64,000 bases of DNA from DASYTH01 sp035762905 (GCF_035762905.1 NZ_DASUCC010000126.1:13475-77474), one strand, 5' to 3'; positions 33,148 through 41,764 are shown, counted from the first letter of the stretch. A program made the numbers and translations. The notes: generated by a model from the sequence alone, not told the origin.

Positions 33148-33915
33148 GTGCAGGTTCAACTGTCGGTCGGAACGGTGCTGGCGCTGCTGCTGGCGGCCAC
33201 CCGCGCGGCGGCCTGGCTGGTGATCTGCCCGCCGTTCAACGGCCGGGCCATTCCGTTGACCGTCAAGGGAATGCTCGCCGTTGCCATGACCCTGCCGATG
33301 GTGCCGCGGCTGGCCGCCACGGTGCCGCCCGCGGACAGCTGGACGATCGTGGTCAGCGCCGTCGAGCAGGTGGTGATCGGCGCCGGGCTCGGCCTGCTCA
33401 CCGCGGTGATCTTCGCCGGGGTCCAGGCGGCCGGCGACCTGCTCGACGTGTTCGGCGGCTTCTCGCTCGCCTTCGCGTTCGACCCGATGTCCTTCTCCGG
33501 CAACAACGCCGTGCTCGGCCGGTTCTACGGCCTGCTGGCCACCACCCTGATGTTCGCCACCGACGCCCACCAGTTGGTGATCCGCGGCTTCACCCTGTCC
33601 TACGACGCCATCCCGCTCACCGGCGGACTATCCCTGGCCAAGCTGAGCGACGTGCTCACCACCGGCCTCGGCCAGATGTTCCTCGCCGCCGTCCTGATCG
33701 CCGGCCCGCTCATCGTCGTGCTGTTCTGCGCCGACATCGGCCTCGGTCTGCTCACCCGGATCGCGCCCGCCCTCAACCCGTTCGCCATCGGGTTCCCAGC
33801 CAAGATCGGCCTCACCCTGCTCCTGGTCGGCCTGGCCCTTCCGCTGCTCCCGCAGGCCGTGCAGGTCGCCGCCGAGCAGGCCACCAACGCGGTGCTGAAG
33901 GTGATCGGACAATGA
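33148..33915 (+). CDS. fliR: flagellar export gate protein FliR
   Basis: A 255-residue multi-pass pore subunit with RAAAWLVICPPFNGRAIPLT, GFSLAFAFDPMSFSGNNAVL, and CADIGLGLLTRIAPALNPFA. GTG start at 33148; its stop overlaps the flhB ATG. Confidence 0.94.
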   Translation: MQVQLSVGTVLALLLAATRAAAWLVICPPFNGRAIPLTVKGMLAVAMTLPMVPRLAATVPPADSWTIVVSAVEQVVIGAGLGLLTAVIFAGVQAAGDLLDVFGGFSLAFAFDPMSFSGNNAVLGRFYGLLATTLMFATDAHQLVIRGFTLSYDAIPLTGGLSLAKLSDVLTTGLGQMFLAAVLIAGPLIVVLFCADIGLGLLTRIAPALNPFAIGFPAKIGLTLLLVGLALPLLPQAVQVAAEQATNAVLKVIGQ

Positions 33916-34994
33916 GCAAGAAGGACAAAACCGAGAAGCCGACACCCAAGAAGCTCAAGGAAGCGCGCCGGGAAGGCCGGACCGCCCGCACCCCCGAGCT
34001 CGGCGCGTGGGCGGCCATCCTCACCGCCAGCTTCCTCATTCCCGGCGTGCTCAAGGCCCTCATGGACACCGGCGCCGACCTGCTCCGGCGGATCGCCGAC
34101 TTCATCGCCCGCCCCGATCCGGGCGCCGCCGTGGCCATTCTCGCCGACGGCCTGCGCGGCGGCGCCCTCGCCGTCGCCCCGCTGCTCGGCGCCATGGTCC
34201 TGGCCATCATCGCCTCCGCAGGCGTCCAGGGCGGCCTGCGGCCGGCCCCCAAACTCCTCAAGCCTCAGGTCAAACGCCTCAACCCACTGTCCGGCTTCAA
34301 ACGCATTGTCGGCCCCAAAGCCTGGTGGGAAGGCGCCAAAACCCTCCTGAAGACCCTCGTCCTCGGCGCCGTGCTGTATTTCGTCGTCAAGGGACTGATC
34401 CCCGCCGTCACCGGCTCCGGCTCGCTGCCGCTGGCCGCCCTCATCGACATCACCGCCAGCCAGGCCCTCAACCTCATCCGCACCGCCGCGGCCGTCGGCC
34501 TGGTTCTCGCCCTGGTCGACTACATCGTGGTTCGCCGTCGCACCAACAAAGAACTGAAGATGACGAAGCAAGAAGTCCGCGACGAACACAAGAACACCGA
34601 AGGCGACCCGCAACTCAAAGGCGCCATCCGCTCCCGCCAGCTCTCCATGTCCCGCAACCGGATGATGTCCGACATCCCCACCGCCGACGTCGTCCTGGCC
34701 AACCCCACCCACGTGGCCGTGGCCCTCCGCTACGACCCAGCCAAAGGCGCCCCCCGCGTGGTCGCCAAGGGCGCCGGCCCGATCGCCGCCAAGATCCGCG
34801 CCCTCGCCACCGAGCACCGCGTCCCCATCGTCCGCGACGTACCCCTGGCCCGCGCCCTCTACAAATCCTGCGAGCTCGGCCAGGAAATCCCCGCCAACCT
34901 CTTCGCCCCCGTGGCCCACGTCCTCGCCTTCCTGCACCGCCTCCGCCGCAAAGGCAGCGCCGCCGGCACCCACACCCTCGCCCAAGCCAGCTGA
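33912..34994 (+). CDS. flhB: flagellar export switch protein FlhB
   Basis: A 360-residue gate component. It begins KKDKTEKPTPKKLKEARREG, the family signature; four membrane helices follow, and the cytoplasmic domain has the autocleavage site NPTH at residues 264-267 (in VVLANPTHVAVALRYD). FliK action on this domain switches export from hook to filament. In the 3' two thirds, Leu and other codons shift strongly from G-ending to C-ending forms compared with the genes upstream. ATGA overlap with fliR. Confidence 0.96.
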   Translation: MSKKDKTEKPTPKKLKEARREGRTARTPELGAWAAILTASFLIPGVLKALMDTGADLLRRIADFIARPDPGAAVAILADGLRGGALAVAPLLGAMVLAIIASAGVQGGLRPAPKLLKPQVKRLNPLSGFKRIVGPKAWWEGAKTLLKTLVLGAVLYFVVKGLIPAVTGSGSLPLAALIDITASQALNLIRTAAAVGLVLALVDYIVVRRRTNKELKMTKQEVRDEHKNTEGDPQLKGAIRSRQLSMSRNRMMSDIPTADVVLANPTHVAVALRYDPAKGAPRVVAKGAGPIAAKIRALATEHRVPIVRDVPLARALYKSCELGQEIPANLFAPVAHVLAFLHRLRRKGSAAGTHTLAQAS

Positions 34995-35111
34995 CCGTCC
35001 CGGCACCTTCGGCGAGTCCCCGTTTCCAGCACCTGAGCCGCCGGCTCCAACAGCCGAGTGCCCGGTTCCGGTTGGATCCGGGCGGGCCTGGGTGCCGTCC
35101 CCCGGCAGCGG

Positions 35112-35158
35112 CGGAACGCCGGGTCGGTCAATTCGGCGGGGCGGGGCCCGGCGTTCCG
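35112..35158 (+). terminator. first hairpin after flhB
   Basis: A 12-bp perfect inverted repeat (35112-35123 with 35147-35158) around a 23-base loop, in the 295-base gap between flhB and the next gene. No T-run. Confidence 0.5.
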
Positions 35159-35164
35159 AAACAC

Positions 35165-35196
35165 CGCGCCGCTGCGCGGCGCCGCGCAGCGGCGCG
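35165..35196. terminator. 32-bp perfect palindrome after flhB
   Basis: The two 16-base halves (35165-35180 and 35181-35196) are exact reverse complements, all G and C except one A/T pair per arm. It can act as a strong loopless cruciform or terminator stem in either direction and marks the right end of the plus-strand flagellar genes. Confidence 0.6.
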
Positions 35197-35289
35197 TCGC
35201 CCGTGCGGGTAATGGAACAACCCGTCCTACCTGCGCAAGATCAAGTTCGCTTAGCGTCGTGGGTGAGCACGAGGAGTGAGCGCCCGCCC

Positions 35290-35670
35290 ATGAACACCGA
35301 ATTCGACTACTGGCTGGAGAAGCTGCGCCACGGACGCTGGATGCTGCACCTCGGCGGCATCGACGCACGACGTCCTGACTGGATCGCCGCCCAGTTCCAG
35401 TGGCACGACTGTGCGGACGTGGTGATCATCCGCGCAGAAGACTCGGCGGTCGCGTTCCGCACGCCCACCGACGAGACCACCGACGTCCTGAACCCCGACA
35501 CGGTGAAGTGGGTCTACGGCGACGACAAGTCAGCAGTGTGGGTCCTCCGCGCCGCGCTCTCGCTGCCAAGCCCCGGCTCACCGCACGAGCCGTATCACCT
35601 GATCGACGCGCCGCCCGCGTGCCGCATCCCGCCTGGGGGACGCCGGCCGGTGACCATGCGCCCCCGGTGA
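35290..35670 (+). CDS. small hypothetical protein beside an XRE regulator
   Basis: A 126-residue, soluble, mixed protein with FDYWLEKLRHGRWMLHLGGI, a run of acidic and Trp residues, and a Pro/Arg-rich tail. No known family recognised. The ATG at 35290 is chosen; an upstream GTG at 35260 is possible. It converges with the XRE regulator 30 bases away and, with it, breaks the usual flhB-flhA adjacency. Confidence 0.55.
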   Translation: MNTEFDYWLEKLRHGRWMLHLGGIDARRPDWIAAQFQWHDCADVVIIRAEDSAVAFRTPTDETTDVLNPDTVKWVYGDDKSAVWVLRAALSLPSPGSPHEPYHLIDAPPACRIPPGGRRPVTMRPR

Positions 35671-35699
35671 GCGTCCGGGGCCAAGGAATCCTGCGTGTG

Positions 35700-36875
35700 T
35701 TAGTTGGCCACACCCAACCGGCGGGCCAGATCTCGGAGCCGGCGGGTTTTGCCGCGCTGCATGAGTTCGGCGACGACCTGACGGGGCAGGGTGTGGTAGC
35801 GCATCATGTCCGGCGCCATATGTTCGGCGGCGAGCACGGCATCAAGCGCGCGTTGGTCATTGCCCAGGCGGGTGTGGGCCAGCGCCTGGTCGTAAAGATT
35901 TCGGGCACGCGACACGACGGGGAGGCGGGTGTCCTTCGGCAGCCGATCGGCGGCATTCAGAGCCTCCGCGTAGTTCTCGGTCACCACGCGCACGTCGACG
36001 GTCTGCATGGTGACTTGTGAGACGCCGAACGAGGTCTCGTAGTCGTTGCGATCGGCGCCGATGCGGCGGGCGTACTCCATGGAGGTATTCAGCAGGTCGA
36101 CCGCGTGATCTTCCTGCATGTTTCGACCGGCCGCGCTGGCGGCCATGAGCAACAGATGGCCATACGCCGACAGGTGAGCAGCCGGTACGTCGCCGCTCGG
36201 CTCGATCCCGTCGGCCGCGTGCATCGACACCGTGAGGGATTCGTCGTAGCGGCCCTGCGTCAGCAATTGATGCGCAACCGAGCTTCGTACCATCGCGGCG
36301 AGCAGCGGATCATTTCCACGGCCCGCGGCATCGACGGCGTTCCGGATCGCGAGCCAGGCAAGATCAGGTTGGCCGAGCCTGGTAGACGTACACCGGGTGA
36401 CGGTGTAGAGCTGCGCGAGCAGTTCGTACGCCGTAGGCGAATCCACAGCCCGTGCCGTCGCCCTCAGCTGAGCCAATCCGATGGGCAAGAGCGTGCCAAG
36501 AGCTTCAAGGTGGCCACCCCAGTAGCTACCCCACGCGTAGGTCACCACGCGGGCCGCTTCGTCGAGGCTGGCCGGGTCGCCCTCACCGGTCGCCTCGCCG
36601 AGCAGGGAATCAACCGACGTGAGCGCGTTTCTGATGGCGACCACACCAGAGTTGGGATCGCCGGACGGCATGGACGCGGGCTTGTTCAGCAGCGCTGTCA
36701 GGTCAACGTCGAGCGCGCGGGCGATCCGGTGCAGGCTGCCGATGCTGGCGGTATGGCGCTGGCCCTGCTCCAGCTTGCGGATCAGCGACAGGCTTACGTC
36801 GGCGGCCGCTGCGAGATCGGCCTGAGTCATCCAACCGGCACGCAGCTCGCGGATGCGCTCACCGATGGTAGTCAC
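35700..36875 (-). CDS. XRE-family transcriptional regulator with TPR-like C-terminal domain
   Basis: A 391-residue regulator. An N-terminal helix-turn-helix (ERIRELRAGWMTQADLAAAA then DVSLSLIRKLEQGQR, residues 6-40) is followed by about 300 residues of helical repeats (LAAMVRSSVAHQLLTQGRYD and similar), a common actinobacterial layout in which the repeat domain senses a peptide or small ligand. The start is GTG at 36875. Nothing here ties it to motility; it may be an inserted cassette with its convergent small neighbour. Confidence 0.85.
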   Translation of the reverse strand: MTTIGERIRELRAGWMTQADLAAAADVSLSLIRKLEQGQRHTASIGSLHRIARALDVDLTALLNKPASMPSGDPNSGVVAIRNALTSVDSLLGEATGEGDPASLDEAARVVTYAWGSYWGGHLEALGTLLPIGLAQLRATARAVDSPTAYELLAQLYTVTRCTSTRLGQPDLAWLAIRNAVDAAGRGNDPLLAAMVRSSVAHQLLTQGRYDESLTVSMHAADGIEPSGDVPAAHLSAYGHLLLMAASAAGRNMQEDHAVDLLNTSMEYARRIGADRNDYETSFGVSQVTMQTVDVRVVTENYAEALNAADRLPKDTRLPVVSRARNLYDQALAHTRLGNDQRALDAVLAAEHMAPDMMRYHTLPRQVVAELMQRGKTRRLRDLARRLGVAN

Positions 36876-36944
36876 GTGGCAACGTTACCCGCCGCATTCG
36901 GCAACGCGGCACGTGCGCGCTCGCGCCGGATGAAGGCCGACCCG

Positions 36945-37196
36945 TTAGGGCGTGGGGGTTTCCGCGGGGCGGTCGGTGCGGTTGGCGTCGGCTTGGATGA
37001 GGGTGGGGAGGGGGCGGTGGCGGCGGTAGTAGTTGATGACGGTGCGGGGGATGGCAAGGAGCACCGCGGCGATGGGAACCGCTATGAGGAAGCGGATGAG
37101 GGCGTCGGTGGGGTCCAGGGACTCCGTGACGAAGGCCTGCCAGAGGGCGGGGCTGGCCATGATCGCGGCGAGGGCGATGGTGGAGAAGCGGAACAT
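36945..37196 (-). CDS. small two-helix membrane protein after the flhF-like gene
   Basis: An 83-residue protein with a first hydrophobic stretch (TIALAAIMASPALWQAFV) and a second (ALIRFLIAVPIAAVLLAIPR), then a basic and polar tail. It begins 12 bases after the flhF-like stop, with AAGGA before the ATG, so it is the last gene of the flhA series. No family recognised. Confidence 0.55.
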   Translation of the reverse strand: MFRFSTIALAAIMASPALWQAFVTESLDPTDALIRFLIAVPIAAVLLAIPRTVINYYRRHRPLPTLIQADANRTDRPAETPTP

Positions 37197-37207
37197 GGGC
37201 GGCGTCC

Positions 37208-38764
37208 TTAGCGGGCGTTGAGGAGGGCCTGCTTGGGGCCGTCGGGGCCGACCGGGCGGCCGTCGACGAGGAGTACCGGCAGGCCGAGGTCGAGGATCGT
37301 GTCGGGCTCGGGGCTGGAGGACGCGGCGTAGACGGCCATGGCCTGAGCGGTGCCGAGGTCGGCGAGGTGGCGGCGGAGGTCGGGGATCTTGCGGGTGGCG
37401 TCGACCACGGAGATCACCGCGTCGGCGGCGAGGGCGCGGGCGATGGAGCCGGCCCAGGTGCCGCCGTCGGGTTCGGACACCGGGGCGTCGACGACCACGA
37501 CGATCGGGGCGCCGCTGCCGCGCAGCTGGCCGGCCAGGACGCCGGCGTGCTCGGGGCCGTAGATGCGCTGGTGGTCGCTGGACACGTCGGGGCCGGCGAC
37601 GAGCATCCGGTTGGGGGCGATCCGCATCCGGCGGCACACCCAGGTGGCGACGTCAAGGGCCCAGGGGAGCTCGCCGGCGATCAGCACGATGCGGCCGGGC
37701 AGGGCGACCAGGAGGTTGGACAGGTCCGAGCCCTCGGGGGTGTGCGGGGCCACCGGGACGGTCACCCGGGTGGGGCTGACCTTCTTGCGCGGAGCGGCGG
37801 CGGTGGTCTTGGCCGAGGTCGAGCGGCTGGCCGCCTTGGTGGCGGGGGTCTTGCCGCCGGCCGGCTTGCGGGCGGCGGCCGCGGTCGGGCCGGCGGCCGG
37901 CGGGGCCGGCTCGGGGGTGTGGGCGGTGGGCGCCGGCTCCGGGGTGGACGCGGCGGGCGGGACGGCGGCGAAGCCGGGCGGCGGCGTGCCGGGACCGTCG
38001 GTGGCGAAGACGGGCGCCGGTGCCGGCGGCCGGTTGGTGCCGAACGCGGACGCCTCGGCGGCGGTCGGCGCGGCGGCCTGGATGCCGGCGAACCCGGAGG
38101 CCGAGCCGCCGGCGAGGGCGGGCGCGGGGACCTGGGCGCTGACGTACCCGGGGAGCTGGGCGCCGGTGAGCGCGGGCACGCGGGGCTGGACCGCGGCGTA
38201 CCAGGGGGTCGCGGCGCCGGCCAGCGCGGGCGCGGGGATCTGCGTCGAGGCGCCGGTGAGCGCGGGCACGCGGGGCTGGACCGCGGCGTACGCGGGGGTC
38301 GCGGCACCGACCAGCGCGGGCACGGAGGTGTGCGCGGCGGGTGCGGGGGCCTTGGCGGAGGCCAGCGCGGCGGCGAACGAGGGTGTCGACTCGGCCAGCG
38401 CGGTGGCGAACGAGGATGTTGGATCGGCGAGCGCGGCGGCGAACGTGGGTGTCTGCTCGGCGGCGAACGAGGCTGCCGGCTCGGCCAGCTCGGCGCTGTC
38501 GCCGTGGTCGGCCAGGTTGAGCAGCGCCTCCACCGAGTCCGGTGCCGGAGCGGAGGTGGGCGCGGCAGCGGGGGCCGCGGTGGCGGCCGGCTGGTCGGGT
38601 ACCTCCACACCGATCTCGAACCACTGGCGGCCGAAGAAGCCCATGATGCCGCCCCGCTGCAGGCGGTCCGCGGACACGATCCGCGCCTGCGGGCCGTGCT
38701 CGGCGTGCACCTGCTCCAGCAACGTCTCCAGGCTCGGTCCCTCAAGCAGCAATCGCGTAGCCAC
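37208..38764 (-). CDS. flhF: FlhF-like protein with degenerate GTPase domain and long repetitive linker
   Basis: A 518-residue protein. The N-terminus (TRLLLEGPSLETLLEQVHAE then HGPQARIVSADRLQRGGIMG) matches the B-domain start of FlhF, the SRP-like GTPase that places polar flagella. A very long Ala/Pro linker (about 60-335) contains a duplicated 30-residue unit. The C-terminal domain is weakly related to the SRP fold, but the P-loop is not there: where GxxGxGKTT is expected the sequence reads IVLIAGELPWALDVA. GTP hydrolysis is therefore unlikely. It overlaps flhA by 23 bases. An alternative view is a lineage-specific protein that only keeps the FlhF N-domain. Confidence 0.72.
   Translation of the reverse strand: MATRLLLEGPSLETLLEQVHAEHGPQARIVSADRLQRGGIMGFFGRQWFEIGVEVPDQPAATAAPAAAPTSAPAPDSVEALLNLADHGDSAELAEPAASFAAEQTPTFAAALADPTSSFATALAESTPSFAAALASAKAPAPAAHTSVPALVGAATPAYAAVQPRVPALTGASTQIPAPALAGAATPWYAAVQPRVPALTGAQLPGYVSAQVPAPALAGGSASGFAGIQAAAPTAAEASAFGTNRPPAPAPVFATDGPGTPPPGFAAVPPAASTPEPAPTAHTPEPAPPAAGPTAAAARKPAGGKTPATKAASRSTSAKTTAAAPRKKVSPTRVTVPVAPHTPEGSDLSNLLVALPGRIVLIAGELPWALDVATWVCRRMRIAPNRMLVAGPDVSSDHQRIYGPEHAGVLAGQLRGSGAPIVVVVDAPVSEPDGGTWAGSIARALAADAVISVVDATRKIPDLRRHLADLGTAQAMAVYAASSSPEPDTILDLGLPVLLVDGRPVGPDGPKQALLNAR
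38161..38320 (-). repeat. 90-bp tandem repeat in the flhF-like linker
   Basis: Bases 38161-38230 recur at 38251-38320 with about four mismatches, an offset of 90 bp (30 codons). The repeated peptide includes YAAVQPRVPALTGA. Further 42-bp SFAAALA-type repeats lie at about 38370-38480. Confidence 0.85.
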
Positions 38765-40790
38765 TGTTCACCACTCCGACGGTCTCGATCCGGTGCGTGC
38801 CACCGGAAAGCTCGGCATAGGACAGAACGGTCAGCCGCGGCAGTGCCACGTGCAGCAGCCGGTAGAGCGGTGCCCGCAACCGCGGCGAGCACACCAGGAT
38901 CGGGCTCAGGCCGCGTTCCTCGGCCTGTGCGGCCAGCGCCGACACCTCGCCGATCACGGCCTCGGCGTGCGCCGGGTCCAGCACCACCTGGGCGCCGGCA
39001 TCGGTGATCCGCAGACCTTCCAACATCGCGTGCTCGATCCGCGGATCCAGGGTGATCACCGGCAGCATGCCGTCGGTGGCCACCCGGGCGGCGATCGCCG
39101 GACCCAGCTCGGCGCGGGCGGCCTCGACCAGCCGGTCCAGGTCGGTCCCGCTCTTCGCGGCCGTGGACAGCGCCTCGTAGATGCGCACCAGGTCGCGAAT
39201 GGACACACCCTCGTCGAGCAGGCGGTGCAGCACCCGCTGCACCTCGCCCAGGCTGAGCGTGCCCGGGGTCAGTTCCTCGACCACCACCGGATGCGTGCGC
39301 CGGACCACGTCGGTCAGCGCCCGCACGTCCTCGCGGCCGAGCAGCCGGCTGGCGTGCGTCCTTGTCACCTCGGCCAGGTGGGTGACCACGACGGACGCCC
39401 GGTCGATCACGGTCGCGCCGGTCAGCTCGGCCTGGTGCCGCAGCTCCGCCGGCACCCACTTGCCGGCGAGGCCGAACACCGGCTCGGTGCCGGCCCGGCC
39501 GGGCAGCGACTCGATGCCCTCGCCGATGGCCAGCACGGTGCCCGGTGGGGCGAACCCGGTGGCCACGTCCGATCCGCTGATCCGGATCACGTAGGTGGAC
39601 AGCGGCAGCATGAGGTCGTCGCGGGTGCGCACCGGCGGCATGACGATGCCCAGGTCCAGGGCCATCTTGCGGCGCAGTGCGCGCACCCGGTCCAGCAGGT
39701 CCCCGCCCGCGGTGTCGACCAGGTCGACCAGATCGGTGGCCAGCGCCAGCTCCAGCGGGTCCACCCGCATCTCGGCGAGCAGCGTGTCGCCGGCGTCCGG
39801 CTGCGCGGCCTCGGCCGCCGCCTTCGTCTCGGCCGCGTCGGCCGCGGCCGCGGTCCGGCCGATCCGCTGGCTCATCAGCAGCACCCCGCCGCCGACCAGC
39901 AGGAACGGCAGGATCGGCAGCCCGGGCAGCAGCCCGAGCAGCACGATCGCGGCACCGCCGATCTGCAGCGCCTTGCGACTCGCGCCGAACTGGGTGGCGA
40001 CCTGCGAGCCGATGTCGCCGTCGGTGCCGGACCGGGTCACGATCAACCCGGTGGCCACGGACAGCAGCAGCGCCGGAATCTGGGAGACCAGGCCGTCGCC
40101 GACGGTCAGCAGGCTGTAGACGTTGATGGACTCCATCGGGGACAGTCCACGCTGGATCATGCCCACGGTGAAGCCGCCGACCAGGTTGATCAGCGTGATC
40201 ACCACGGCCGCGATCGCGTCGCCCTTGACGAACTTGGATGCGCCGTCCATCGCGCCGTAGAAGTCGGCCTCGGCGGTGACCTCGGCGCGCCGGCGCCGGG
40301 CCTCGCTCTCGTCGATCAGCCCGGCGTTGAGGTCCGCGTCGATCGCCATCTGCTTGCCCGGCATGGCGTCCAACGTGAACCGGGCGCCGACCTCCGCGAC
40401 GCGGCCGGCGCCGTTGGTGATCACGACGAACTGGATGACGATGAGAATGAAGAACACGACCAGGCCGACCACGAGGGATCCGCCCACCACGAAGTGTCCG
40501 AACGCGCCGATCACCGCGCCGGCGTCGCCGTCCAGCAGCACCAGCCTGGTCGCACTGATGTTCAGGGCCAGCCGGAACAGCGTGGCGAGCAGCAGTATGG
40601 CGGGGAACACCGAGAAGTCCAGCGGCCGGCGCACGTACATGCTGATCAGCACGACCAGCAGGGCCAGCGCGATGTTGATCACGATGAGCAGGTCGAGCAG
40701 GAAGGTCGGCATCGGCAGGACCATCAAAACGATGATCATGATGACGCCGGCCGGCACGGCGAACTGGCTCAGCCGCTTAGTCACGGTCAC
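38742..40790 (-). CDS. flhA: flagellar export gate protein FlhA
   Basis: A 682-residue export gate ion channel. The N-terminal half has eight predicted membrane helices, with the FHIPEP-family features VVFFILIVIQFVVITNGAGR and the cytoplasmic loop FTLDAMPGKQMAIDADLNAG. The C-terminal domain forms the chaperone-docking ring. GTG start at 40790, 73 bases after its own sigma-28-like promoter. It is on the opposite strand to flhB, unlike the usual flhB-flhA order. Confidence 0.96.
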   Translation of the reverse strand: MTVTKRLSQFAVPAGVIMIIVLMVLPMPTFLLDLLIVINIALALLVVLISMYVRRPLDFSVFPAILLLATLFRLALNISATRLVLLDGDAGAVIGAFGHFVVGGSLVVGLVVFFILIVIQFVVITNGAGRVAEVGARFTLDAMPGKQMAIDADLNAGLIDESEARRRRAEVTAEADFYGAMDGASKFVKGDAIAAVVITLINLVGGFTVGMIQRGLSPMESINVYSLLTVGDGLVSQIPALLLSVATGLIVTRSGTDGDIGSQVATQFGASRKALQIGGAAIVLLGLLPGLPILPFLLVGGGVLLMSQRIGRTAAAADAAETKAAAEAAQPDAGDTLLAEMRVDPLELALATDLVDLVDTAGGDLLDRVRALRRKMALDLGIVMPPVRTRDDLMLPLSTYVIRISGSDVATGFAPPGTVLAIGEGIESLPGRAGTEPVFGLAGKWVPAELRHQAELTGATVIDRASVVVTHLAEVTRTHASRLLGREDVRALTDVVRRTHPVVVEELTPGTLSLGEVQRVLHRLLDEGVSIRDLVRIYEALSTAAKSGTDLDRLVEAARAELGPAIAARVATDGMLPVITLDPRIEHAMLEGLRITDAGAQVVLDPAHAEAVIGEVSALAAQAEERGLSPILVCSPRLRAPLYRLLHVALPRLTVLSYAELSGGTHRIETVGVVNSGYAIAA

Positions 40791-40855
40791 CCCGACGGGT
40801 TCGTAGGACGTGGCCGGTCCGTGGCCTCGAGCGCCTTCCTGGCAAGGTCGTAACG

Positions 40856-40892
40856 ACCCTCAGATCGGCCTGTCCCGGTCGGTTCTGAGGGT
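40856..40892. terminator. inverted repeat overlapping the flhA promoter
   Basis: ACCCTCAG (40856-40863) and CTGAGGGT (40885-40892) are exact reverse complements. The right arm is the promoter -35 (CTCAG on the minus strand). On the minus strand it also lies just after the cheX stop, so it could end the chemotaxis message while starting flhA. Confidence 0.5.
40864..40889 (-). promoter_or_regulatory. sigma-28-type promoter of flhA
   Basis: On the minus strand: CTCAG (40889-40885), 15-base spacer, GCCGAT (40869-40864). It is 73 bases before the flhA start. Confidence 0.72.
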
Positions 40893-40906
40893 TTTCGTCC
40901 GGCCGC

Positions 40907-41380
40907 CTACAGCGGGACCACCAGCGAGAACGTCCCACTGCCGTAGCCCGCGACGTCCACCGACAGATCGAGCCGGTTGCCCAGCGCCACCAGCTGGGCC
41001 CGGACGTCGGTGGGGATGTCGCCGGCGGACAGGTGCACCTTGTGCAGTTTGACGCGCTTGCCGGTCTTGCTGAACAGGCCGGTGAGCACGTTGCAGACCT
41101 CGGTGAGGTTGTCCCCGAGCATGGAGCTCAGCTCACCGTCCTCCACGGCGGCCTCGGCCCCGCCGGGCGGGACCAGACCGATCGCGGCCGCGATGTTGGC
41201 CGCGAGCGGGAGGTCGAAGCCGATCAGCCCGGCCAGGGCGAGGCTGTCGTGCACGAACACCGCCACGACCGGGATGGACTCCCCGGCCGGCGGGTCCTCC
41301 AGCGCGACGGTGACCTCCCGGCCGAGCAGATCGCTCAGGGTTTCCCGCACCTGAAGGGGTGCGGGCAGTTGGTCCGCCAT
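40907..41380 (-). CDS. cheX: CheX-family CheY-P phosphatase (first copy)
   Basis: A 157-residue CheC/CheX-fold protein. The signature helix is LGDNLTEVCNVLTGLFSKTG, with the ExxN pair (E and N of TEVCN) used by CheX and CheC to hydrolyse CheY-P. It lies 4 bases after the cheY at 41385, in the same operon. The paralogue at 41765 has the same signature in a different context, so the two may serve different CheY proteins. Confidence 0.8.
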   Translation of the reverse strand: MADQLPAPLQVRETLSDLLGREVTVALEDPPAGESIPVVAVFVHDSLALAGLIGFDLPLAANIAAAIGLVPPGGAEAAVEDGELSSMLGDNLTEVCNVLTGLFSKTGKRVKLHKVHLSAGDIPTDVRAQLVALGNRLDLSVDVAGYGSGTFSLVVPL

Positions 41381-41384
41381 GCCG

Positions 41385-41747
41385 TCACCCTAGAAGGGAT
41401 CCGAGCTGCTCGCGAAAGATGTCAGCCGTGAAGGGCTTCGTGATGAGGAACAGCGCGCCGCCATCGGAGGCGATCGTGGCCATTTCCTCAGAGCTTTCCG
41501 AGGTGATGAAGCCGAACGGAACCGTGTTGCCGCCGGCGCGCAGCGCGCGGAGCAACTCGATGCCGGTCATCCCCGGCATGTTCCAGTCGGACAGCACCAA
41601 GTCGGGCTTCTCGCTGGCCACCGTCTCGTGCGCCGACGTGCCGTCGTTCGCCTCGACGATGTCGTGGTCGCCGAACCCCGCCTGGCGGAGCGTTCGGATG
41701 ACGATCTGCCGCATCACCCGGCTGTCGTCGGCCACGAGGATCTTCAT
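41385..41747 (-). CDS. cheY: CheY response regulator (second copy)
   Basis: A 120-residue single-domain receiver with the acidic pair in VADDSRVMRQIV, phospho-acceptor Asp near residue 52 in LVLSDWNMPGMTG, Thr/Ser in FITSES and Lys in ITKPF. The ATG at 41747 is fixed by MKILVADD and by AAAGGA about 9 bases upstream. Expected to bind the rotor when phosphorylated, or to act as a phosphate sink. Confidence 0.93.
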   Translation of the reverse strand: MKILVADDSRVMRQIVIRTLRQAGFGDHDIVEANDGTSAHETVASEKPDLVLSDWNMPGMTGIELLRALRAGGNTVPFGFITSESSEEMATIASDGGALFLITKPFTADIFREQLGSLLG

Positions 41748-41764
41748 GGTTTGGTCCTTTCGGG

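Noticed and set aside
35290..36875. Toxin-antitoxin pair
   Set aside because: The genes are convergent rather than co-transcribed, and the XRE protein is 391 residues with TPR-like repeats, unlike a small antitoxin.
37563..40853. 1096-residue plus-strand ORF over flhA and the flhF-like gene
   Set aside because: Antisense to well-supported genes, low-complexity Gly/Arg/His composition, no ribosome-binding site.
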